64,000 nucleotides of DNA, taken from Luteimonas deserti. GTDB lineage: Bacteria > Pseudomonadota > Gammaproteobacteria > Xanthomonadales > Xanthomonadaceae. Position numbers and translations under genes: made by a program. The notes under the pieces were generated by a model that was not told where the DNA came from, ran no database searches, and worked only from the letters and a program-made list of their open reading frames with translations. The stretch lies in NCBI RefSeq assembly GCF_013425765.1, contig NZ_JACCJZ010000013.1, forward strand, positions 248,001-312,000. Direction: 5' to 3'. This document shows, one piece after another, positions 58,501-64,000 of the stretch (its first letter is position 1; each line of letters opens with the position of its first letter).

Positions 58501-58676
58501 GGGCCACGATCGGCGTGGTGATCATCTTCGGGGTGCTGTTCTCGACGCTGCTCTCGCTGTTCGTGGTGCCGGCGTTCTATGCGCTGCTCGCGCCGTTCAC
58601 GCGCTCGCCGGAAGCATTGGCGCACGAACTGGAAACGCTGGAAGCGCAGACCCCGGCCGTGGGCGGCCATGCCTGA
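55542..58676 (+). CDS. RND efflux pump (HAE1-like inner-membrane transporter)
   Basis: Proton-driven inner-membrane pump of 1044 residues, a normal length. It begins MKMSDVSIKRPVFAVVISLL. Twelve membrane helices lie in two groups (helix 1, 2-6 about 340-545; helix 7 and 8-12 about 860-1030) with two large periplasmic loops. The proton-relay Asp pair Asp401-Asp402 is in LCIGLVVDDAIIVLENVQRR. The segments VGFMEGNSGRLFRELA and GLAAKNGILIVEFANQLRDD fit the AcrB/MexB superfamily. The drug spectrum cannot be read. No outer-membrane channel gene is adjacent. It is coupled to the adaptor by ATGA and overlaps the acetyltransferase gene by 8 bases. Confidence 0.95.
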   Translation: MKMSDVSIKRPVFAVVISLLLVVLGIMSFSRLTLRELPNIDPPIVSVTVSYPGASAAVVETRITQILEDALSGIEGIRTIESRSRNGRSDVTIEFNLTRDIEAAANDVRDAISRVADRMPVEADPPEISKVEADADAILWLNLRSSTMDTLELTDYTDRYILDRLSSLDGVARVQLSGGQRYAMRIWLDRNAMTARGITAVDVESALRSENIELPAGRIESATRDFTLRVERGYREPAQFAQIPVRRGDDGYVVRMGDVATVELGSAERRSYMRSNSVPNVGLGIVRTSTANALDVARAARSEAERIQATLPEGTEIFVAADNTVFIDAAITRVYWTLFEAMALVFVVIWLFLGSLRAAIIPAVTAPVCLIAAFTALYAFGFSINLLTLLALVLCIGLVVDDAIIVLENVQRRADLGEPPLVAARRGTAQVAFAVIATTGVLVAVFLPVGFMEGNSGRLFRELAVTLACAVALSAFIALTLTPMMCSKLVRKQEKPRGLNAWMSRRLDQLGTGYGRRVERLVAMPGKRLMLLLALAITGLMAAALLLFWRVPSELSPAEDRGRFFVGVDGPEGAGYDYTVAQMQQVEQIFARYVGEDQPIQRANSRVPRGWGGSEDMHTGQVIVFLQDWRDRSVPTSDVVASLRAEFAQLPGVQVRANVPGGLVSSRGQRYQLVLGGPDYAEIAQWRDRMLARMRDNPGIMDPDSDYKETRPQMRVDIDHARASDLGVSVQEIGRTLETMMGSRQVTTFVDSGEEYDVLLQAGREARMSPSDLSDTYVRGRDGTLVPLSNLVTLSEIAEPGSFNRFNRLRAITIAAGLAPGYTMSEALEWTRQVAAEELPDYAQIDWKGESREFQEAGGAVLLTFTMALLIVYLVLAAQFESFIHPLSIMLTVPLAVLGALVGLWATGGTLNLFSQIGIVMLIGLAAKNGILIVEFANQLRDDGRSVREAITESATVRLRPILMTAAATVVGAVPLVVAGGPGSASRATIGVVIIFGVLFSTLLSLFVVPAFYALLAPFTRSPEALAHELETLEAQTPAVGGHA

Positions 58677-59211
58677 GCCCGCGCGCTGGGACGGTGTGGA
58701 GCTCCGCGGCGAGGGCTTCGTGCTCCGCCGCTGGCGCGGTGCGGATCTCGATGCCCTGCTTCGTCATGCCGACGACCCGCTCGTCGTCCGGGGTCTCAGC
58801 GACCGCTTCCCGAGCCCGTATACGCGGGCCGATGGCGAGGCCTTCCTGGCCGGCGAGGTGGTGGACTTCTCGGCGCCGGTGCTGGCGATCGAGTGCGGCG
58901 GCGAGGCCTGCGGCGGGATCGGTGTTCGCCACGCGGCGACGGGCGAGCGCGGGCATTCGGCCGAACTCGGTTACTGGCTCGGCCGCGCGCACTGGAACCG
59001 GGGCCTGATGCGCCGGGTCGTGGCCTGCTATGCACCCTGGGTGATGGACGCGCTGGCGCTCGAACGGCTGCAGGCCAACGTGCTCGCGGCCAACCCGGCG
59101 TCTGCGCGGGTGTTGCTGGCGAACGGCTTCATCGAGGAGGGCTGCCTGCGTCGCGCGGTGCGCAAGCCCGACGGCCTGCACGACCTGCGCGTGTTCGCCC
59201 GCCTGCGCTGA
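58669..59211 (+). CDS. GNAT family N-acetyltransferase
   Basis: A 180-residue acetyl-CoA-dependent acetyltransferase of the RimJ/RimL type. It opens with LRGEGFVLRRWRGADLDALL, has the AELGYWLGRAHWNRGLMRRV acetyl-CoA loop, and closes with LQANVLAANPASARVLLANG and FIEEGCLRRAVRKPDGLHDL. The likely substrate is a protein N terminus or a small amine, which cannot be told apart here. Its ATG is 8 bases inside the end of the RND pump gene, so it is co-expressed with the efflux pair. Confidence 0.88.
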   Translation: MPEPARWDGVELRGEGFVLRRWRGADLDALLRHADDPLVVRGLSDRFPSPYTRADGEAFLAGEVVDFSAPVLAIECGGEACGGIGVRHAATGERGHSAELGYWLGRAHWNRGLMRRVVACYAPWVMDALALERLQANVLAANPASARVLLANGFIEEGCLRRAVRKPDGLHDLRVFARLR

Positions 59212-59292
59212 GCCCGGGGCGTTTCGCGTTTCGGCGCGCTTGGTGGAGAATCGGCCCGCGACGCCGGCGTCGCGACCATCGGGGAGCACTGC

Positions 59293-60729
59293 GTGGAAAC
59301 CTTCGTCAATACCCTCAACGGCATCGTGTGGAGTCCGCCGCTGGTGTGGTTGTGCCTCGGTGCGGGTCTGTACTTCTCGATCCGTACGCGCTTCGTGCAG
59401 ATCCGGCAGTTCGGCGAGATGATCCGGCTGATGCTGGCCGGCGGCAAATCCGACGCCGGTGTCTCGTCCTTCCAGGCGCTGGCGATGTCGCTGTCCGGAC
59501 GGGTGGGTATCGGCAACATCGCCGGCGTCGCGACGGCGATCGCCTTCGGCGGTCCCGGAGCGGTGTTCTGGATGTGGGTGATGGCCTTCCTCGGCGCATC
59601 GACCGCGTACATCGAATCGACGCTCGCGCAGATCTACAAGGAGAAGGACGACAGCGGGCGCTACCGCGGCGGGCCGGCGTACTTCATCGAGAAAGCGATG
59701 GGCCAGCGCTGGTATGCGTGGATCTTCGCCATCGTCACCATCGTCGCGGCCGGCTTCCTGCTGCCGGGCGTGCAGGCCAACGGCATCGCGGCGGCGGCCG
59801 GCAACGCCTGGGGCCTGGCCCCTGCGGCGACCGCGTCGATCGTGGTGATCGGCCTGGGCTTCATCATCTTCGGCGGCGTCAAGCGCATCGCGCGCTTCGC
59901 TGAGATCGTGGTGCCGTTCATGGCGCTGGCCTACATGCTCATCGCGCTGGTGATCATGATGCTCAACGCCGACGCGTTGCCCGAGATGTTCGGGCTGATC
60001 CTGCGCAGCGCGTTCGGGCTGGAGGCGGGCGTCGGCGCGGTGCTCGGTCTGGCGATCGAGTGGGGCGTCAAGCGCGGCATCTATTCCAACGAGGCGGGGC
60101 AGGGCACCGGGCCGCACCACGCGGCCGCAGCCGAGGTCTCGCACCCGTCCAAGCAGGGCCTGGTGCAGGCGTTCTCGGTGTACGTGGACACGTTGCTGGT
60201 GTGCTCGGCGACCGCCTTCATGATCCTTTCCACCGGCATGTACAACGTGCTGTCGCCCGCCGGTGAGCTTCTCTACGAGGCCCTGCCGGGCGTCGCGGTC
60301 GGCCCGGGCTTCGCGCAGGCCGCGGTGGAGTCGGTGCTCCCCGGCTGGGGTGCGAGCTTCGTCGCGCTGGCGCTGTTCTTCTTCGCCTTCACGACCATCA
60401 TCGCGTACTACTACATGGCCGAAACCAACATCGCCTACCTCAACCGGAAGATGCATCGGCCGTGGATGATCTACGCCCTGCGCTTCGTGCTGCTGGCCGC
60501 GGTGACCTTCGGCTGCATCCGCACCGCCGAGATGGCTTGGACGCTCGGCGACATCGGCGTCGGCCTGATGGCGTGGCTCAACATCGTCGCCATCCTGATC
60601 CTGCAGAAGCCCGCACTGCTTGCCCTGCGCGACTACGAGGCGCAGCAGAAGCTGGGCATCGATCCGGTCTTCGATCCCGACAAGCTCGGCATCCGCAACG
60701 CGGATCTGTGGCGGACGATCAACCGATGA
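59293..60729 (+). CDS. Sodium:alanine/glycine symporter (AGCS family)
   Basis: Inner-membrane sodium-coupled amino acid importer of 478 residues. The family signature is GRVGIGNIAGVATAIAFGGP; other marks are NGIVWSPPLVWLCLGAGLYF, SNEAGQGTGPHHAAAAEV and about ten hydrophobic helices. Alanine or glycine is the usual substrate. GTG 59293 has GGGGAG seven bases upstream. Its stop overlaps the RNA methyltransferase start (ATGA). Confidence 0.95.
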   Translation: METFVNTLNGIVWSPPLVWLCLGAGLYFSIRTRFVQIRQFGEMIRLMLAGGKSDAGVSSFQALAMSLSGRVGIGNIAGVATAIAFGGPGAVFWMWVMAFLGASTAYIESTLAQIYKEKDDSGRYRGGPAYFIEKAMGQRWYAWIFAIVTIVAAGFLLPGVQANGIAAAAGNAWGLAPAATASIVVIGLGFIIFGGVKRIARFAEIVVPFMALAYMLIALVIMMLNADALPEMFGLILRSAFGLEAGVGAVLGLAIEWGVKRGIYSNEAGQGTGPHHAAAAEVSHPSKQGLVQAFSVYVDTLLVCSATAFMILSTGMYNVLSPAGELLYEALPGVAVGPGFAQAAVESVLPGWGASFVALALFFFAFTTIIAYYYMAETNIAYLNRKMHRPWMIYALRFVLLAAVTFGCIRTAEMAWTLGDIGVGLMAWLNIVAILILQKPALLALRDYEAQQKLGIDPVFDPDKLGIRNADLWRTINR

Positions 60730-61607
60730 GCCGCCCACCGTACGGGCCGAAGCGTGGCGGCCGCGAGGCACCGGACCGGCGCGAGGGCCGCGTGGCGGTG
60801 GACTCGCCCTGGGCACGTCGCAGCGCATCGGCCCCGGTGCCCGCACCCGCGCCGCCGGCCGATGAAGACGAGGCCGCGCCGCGCGAGCTGCGCATCTACG
60901 GGCGCAACGCCGTGGATGCGGTGTTCGCGCACCGCCCGGAGGCGATCCGCAAGCTCTACCTGCTCGAGGCGCGCATTCCGCAGATGCAGCCGCTGCTCAA
61001 ATGGTGCGCAGCGAATCGCATCGGCTACCGCGTTGTGGCCGAGGACGATCTGCGCAGGCTCGCGGCCAGCGCCCACCACGAGGGCATCGTGGCCGACGTT
61101 CTGCGCGCGCCACCGCTGGCGCTCGGCGCCTGGCTGCAGGGTCTGCCTGCAGGCCCCCAGTGCGCCCTGTGGCTGGACGGCGTCGGGAATCCGCACAACC
61201 TTGGCGCGATCCTGCGCTCGGCCGCGCATTTCGGCGTCGCTGCGGTGCTGTTGCCGCGCACCTCGCCGCTGGCCCTGTCCGGCGCCGCGGCACGCGTGGC
61301 CGAGGGCGGCGCCGAAGCCGTGCCGTTCGTGCGTCTGGGACGCGACGACAATGCACTGGCGCAGCTGCGTGCGGCCGGCTTCACCCTCGCTGCGACCGTG
61401 GTGCGCGGCGGCGAGGACCTGTTGACCGCACGCCTGCCCGAACGCCTGGTCTATGTCCTCGGCGCAGAGGGCGCGGGCATGGACGCCGAGCTCGCGAACG
61501 CCTGCGACCTGCGCCTGGGCATTCCCGGCAGTGGCAGGGTCGAAAGCCTCAACGTGTCCGCGGCGGCCGCCGTACTGCTGGCGCAGTGGTGCGCACGATC
61601 GCGTTAG
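60726..61607 (+). CDS. TrmH-type (SPOUT) RNA 2'-O-methyltransferase
   Basis: Adds a methyl group to the 2'-OH of an rRNA or tRNA nucleotide. The 293-residue protein has a long basic, Pro-rich N-terminal extension (1-50), a SpoU substrate-binding domain (about 55-130, IYGRNAVDAVFAHRP) and the SPOUT knot with the three motifs LDGVGNPHNLGAILRSAAHF, YVLGAEGAGMDAEL and RVESLNVSAAAAVLLAQW. The N-terminal domain makes an RlmB-like role plausible, but the exact target is open. It starts at an ATGA overlap with the symporter gene, and the next methyltransferase gene begins 19 bases before its end. Confidence 0.9.
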   Translation: MSRPPYGPKRGGREAPDRREGRVAVDSPWARRSASAPVPAPAPPADEDEAAPRELRIYGRNAVDAVFAHRPEAIRKLYLLEARIPQMQPLLKWCAANRIGYRVVAEDDLRRLAASAHHEGIVADVLRAPPLALGAWLQGLPAGPQCALWLDGVGNPHNLGAILRSAAHFGVAAVLLPRTSPLALSGAAARVAEGGAEAVPFVRLGRDDNALAQLRAAGFTLAATVVRGGEDLLTARLPERLVYVLGAEGAGMDAELANACDLRLGIPGSGRVESLNVSAAAAVLLAQWCARSR

Positions 61608-62413
61608 AACGCAGCGGCTGGGCGCAGCACGCGGCCTGGCAGGAGGCCGCGCCGCAGGCCTTTGCTGCCGACGTCGAGCCGGGATCCGAAGGGCGCATCG
61701 ATGGACGCTGCGATGCCTGCGGCGCCACGCGCGGATTCCATGGTTTCGTGCGGCCGGCGGGTACCCGGGAGGGCATGCAGTGCCTGGCCTGTGGCTGCAT
61801 GGCGCGCCAGCGCGCGGTCGCGAGGCTTCTTGCTGCGACCGGTCTCGACACGCGTGCCCGGGTCTATCTGACCGAGCAGGCCAGTCTGCTGTATCTCGCG
61901 CTACGCCGACGCTTTCCGGCGCTGATCGGTTCCGAGTACGTCAACGGGTGGCTTCGCCGCCTCCGCCTGACAGTTTGGCTCTGGCGACAGCGTGTCTACT
62001 GTCGCGTGCGTCGGGAAGATGTCACCCGGCTCGGCGTCGCGAACGGCGCGCTGGACGCGGCGCTGAGCCTCGATGTGCTGGAGCACGTGCCCGATGCCGA
62101 TGCGGCATTCCACGAATTGGCGCGCGTGTTGCGGCCGGGCGGCTACCTGATTGCGACCGTCCCGTTCTACCAGGATGCACCGGACAGCGAGCGCATCGCC
62201 TCGCTGGAGCCGGAAGGAACGGTGATCCATCACGGCGCTCCCGAGTTCCATGGCGATCCGCTCGGCGGAGGGGTCGTGTGTTTCCATCACTTCGGCTGGG
62301 ATCTTCCCGCGCGCGTGGTGGAGGCGGGGTTCTTGCAGGCGAAGATGCACTACGTCCAGGATGCGACGCGCGGACTGCCGCGCGGCATCTGGGTGCTGGT
62401 CGCGCGCCGCTGA
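61589..62413 (+). CDS. Class I SAM-dependent methyltransferase with N-terminal zinc ribbon
   Basis: A 274-residue methyltransferase. Residues about 35-75 carry a CxxC...CxxC pair (GRCDACGATRGF, then MQCLACGCMARQRA) that looks like a zinc ribbon. The C-terminal half holds a Rossmann methyltransferase fold with LSLDVLEHVPDADAAFHELA, LRPGGYLIATVPFYQ and FHHFGWDLPARVVEAGF. The substrate is unknown. The start is a GTG at 61589 inside the 3' end of the TrmH-type gene; the ribosome site is weak, consistent with coupled translation. The zinc ribbon may bind RNA or a protein. Confidence 0.78.
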   Translation: MRTIALERSGWAQHAAWQEAAPQAFAADVEPGSEGRIDGRCDACGATRGFHGFVRPAGTREGMQCLACGCMARQRAVARLLAATGLDTRARVYLTEQASLLYLALRRRFPALIGSEYVNGWLRRLRLTVWLWRQRVYCRVRREDVTRLGVANGALDAALSLDVLEHVPDADAAFHELARVLRPGGYLIATVPFYQDAPDSERIASLEPEGTVIHHGAPEFHGDPLGGGVVCFHHFGWDLPARVVEAGFLQAKMHYVQDATRGLPRGIWVLVARR

Positions 62414-62417
62414 TCCG

Positions 62418-63836
62418 TCAGGGCACACTCTTCGGCGCGCTGCCGAAGCCGCCGTCCGCCTCCGCCGCGAGCCAGGCGAATACCGCATAGGCGGCGGTGT
62501 TCTGTGCGACGGCGTCGGGATCGACCTTGTCGAGGGTGTCGTCGGCGTTGTGGTGCAGGTCGAAGTAGTCCGTGCCGTCCTGGCCCAGCCACCCCCACGC
62601 GCCGCCCTTCGCGGCCAACGGGGAAATGTCCGGGCCGGGACTGCCCTTGTCCTGCAGATAATCGATACCGAGCGGTCGCAACACTTCGGCGATCGCATCG
62701 CTCGTTGCACGCTCGCCCGACGGTGCACTGGTGTTGAAGCCGTAGATGCGCCCGGCGCCGAAGTCGCTTTCCGCGCCGATGACGTGCCTGGCGATGACAT
62801 CGGGGCCGCCGTAGGCGTCGGCATAGGCGCGCGCGCCGATCAGGCCCTGCTCCTCGTTGGCGAAGGCCACCACGCGCACGGTGCGACGCGGCCGCTGCGG
62901 CAGCTGCGCGATCAGGTGACCGGCGGCCATGGTGATGCCCACGCCGGAGGCATCATCGACGGCGCCAGTGCCGAGATCCCACGAGTCCAGATGCCCGGCG
63001 ATCAGTACGATCTCGTCCGGCGCCTCGCGACCGGTGAGTTCGGCGATGACGTTCTGCGAGGTGTATTCGCCGTTCCAGCCCACATCGAGTGCGAGGCGTA
63101 CCTGGACCGGCCCGCGCTGCAGCAGACGGGTGAGCTGGTCGGCGTCGGGCAGCGACATCGCGGCCGACGGGATCGGCGTGACACCGGCATCGAAGCGGGT
63201 GATGCCGGTGTTGGCGACGCGGTGCGGGCTGGTGCCGATCGACCGCATCAGATAGCCGGACGCGCCCTTGCGGGCGGCGATCGACGGCCCGCGACTGCGC
63301 ACCGGGCCGGCCGCGCCGTAACCGCTGCCGTCGCGCGAACGCGCCATGGGCACGTCGACGAACGCCAGCTTGCCGCGCAACGTCGCCGGATCGGCCGCCT
63401 CCAGCGCGGCGAGGCTGTCGAATCGCACGAGCTCGGCCGTCACCTCGCCACCCGGGCTGCCGCCGAGCGCAGTGATCACCAGCGGCTGCGCATGCACGCC
63501 GACCACCGCGGCATGTTCACTGCGCCGCTCCCATTTCGGAAACGTCACCGGCTCGGTCCAGACCTTGTCGTAGCCCAGGGCCTCGAACCGGGCCTTCGCC
63601 CATGCGACCGCGCGTGCATCGGCTTCGCTGCCCGGCAGGCGCGGTCCGATCTCGGTGGTCAGCGATTCGATCAGTGCATACGCGGTCCCGTCGCCCGACG
63701 CGCGCTCGCGCAGCTCGACGGCCGCGGCGAGGCTCGCCGGCGACAGGCCGGTCGCCGATGCCTGCGAGGCGGTGGCCAGCAGCAGGCCGGAGGCGAGCGC
63801 GGTGGCGAGACGTGCGAACAACGGGGTGGTGCGCAT
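62418..63836 (-). CDS. Secreted M28 family zinc aminopeptidase
   Basis: A 472-residue exported metallopeptidase. The signal peptide is MRTTPLFARLATALASGLLL, cut near ASA. A PA domain lies between about residues 130 and 245. The M28 catalytic part has zinc ligands and catalytic residues in IAGHLDSWDLGTGAVDDASG, AFANEEQGLIGARAY, GAESDFGAG and the final DYFDLHHNADDTLDKV. It removes N-terminal residues from peptides in the periplasm or outside. It converges with the methyltransferase gene with a 4-base gap. Confidence 0.93.
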   Translation of the reverse strand: MRTTPLFARLATALASGLLLATASQASATGLSPASLAAAVELRERASGDGTAYALIESLTTEIGPRLPGSEADARAVAWAKARFEALGYDKVWTEPVTFPKWERRSEHAAVVGVHAQPLVITALGGSPGGEVTAELVRFDSLAALEAADPATLRGKLAFVDVPMARSRDGSGYGAAGPVRSRGPSIAARKGASGYLMRSIGTSPHRVANTGITRFDAGVTPIPSAAMSLPDADQLTRLLQRGPVQVRLALDVGWNGEYTSQNVIAELTGREAPDEIVLIAGHLDSWDLGTGAVDDASGVGITMAAGHLIAQLPQRPRRTVRVVAFANEEQGLIGARAYADAYGGPDVIARHVIGAESDFGAGRIYGFNTSAPSGERATSDAIAEVLRPLGIDYLQDKGSPGPDISPLAAKGGAWGWLGQDGTDYFDLHHNADDTLDKVDPDAVAQNTAAYAVFAWLAAEADGGFGSAPKSVP

Positions 63837-63925
63837 GCGCGATCTCCGGTCGGGTTGAAACAGGGCCGCTGCGGTGTCGCGCGCGGCCCGTCGGCGCGCG
63901 CTGCGAGTGCAGGGGCCGCAGCTGG

Positions 63926-64000
63926 TCAGAGCGGCGGCGCGCCGGGGCGCTTGAGCGCATCGCGGATCTCGCGAAGCAGCTTCACTTCCTCGCTGGACTC
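63926..64000 (-). CDS. mscL: Large-conductance mechanosensitive channel MscL (C-terminal end only)
   Basis: The window edge cuts this gene; only the last 24 codons and stop are present. The translation ESSEEVKLLREIRDALKRPG matches the C-terminal cytoplasmic helix of MscL, where the pattern EEVLLREIRDLLK forms the pentamer bundle. The channel opens under osmotic downshock. The remainder lies beyond the window on the same strand. The assignment rests on this short helix, so it is less certain than the rest. Confidence 0.75.
   Translation of the reverse strand, partial: ESSEEVKLLREIRDALKRPGAPPL

Overview
The window is a GC-rich chromosomal segment whose gene content fits a Xanthomonadaceae gammaproteobacterium of the Lysobacter/Luteimonas type. 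The evidence is a set of glycolytic genes (tkt, gapA, pgk, pyk and a eukaryotic-type class I aldolase) on one strand, a VirB7 protein that carries an extra N0-like domain, and a DUF2339/DUF3999 membrane pair. The genus is an inference; no 16S gene is present.

Layout. 1-1854: a small hypothetical gene, a tRNA-Lys(UUU) gene and an orphan winged-helix response regulator. 2155-12359: a three-gene envelope operon made of a giant DUF11-repeat/OmpA protein, a large outer-membrane barrel protein and a second secreted DUF11-like protein, followed by a convergent sensor histidine kinase. 13817-19185: recQ, a dicarboxylate/amino-acid symporter and transketolase, closed by a strong bidirectional terminator. 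19549-24842: BolA, an acetyl-CoA hydrolase/transferase family protein, a CDF metal transporter coupled to a half-size solute-binding lipoprotein, a flavin reductase and an S1/P1 nuclease, all on the minus strand.

25288-39008 holds a complete type IV secretion system. virD4 and a 189-residue coiled-coil membrane gene run leftward. virB7-8-9-10-11-1-2-3-4-5-6 plus a DUF4189 gene run rightward with almost continuous start/stop overlaps. The order, the N0-bearing VirB7 and the absence of any visible relaxase or integrase point to the Xanthomonadales bacteria-killing system (X-T4SS) rather than a conjugation system. No effector gene is visible beside it. Its right border (39009-40065) is a recombination scar holding a truncated second DUF4189 gene joined to a truncated copy of ompW, followed by intact ompW.

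40898-52056 carries gapA, a membrane protein, the DUF2339/DUF3999 pair, pgk, pyk and fba. 52172-64000 carries a macro-domain protein, a small membrane protein with an L7/L12-like repeat, cysK, an RND efflux pair with a coupled acetyltransferase, a sodium:alanine symporter coupled to a TrmH-type RNA methyltransferase and a zinc-ribbon methyltransferase, an M28 peptidase and the 3' end of mscL. No CRISPR array, insertion sequence or prophage was seen.
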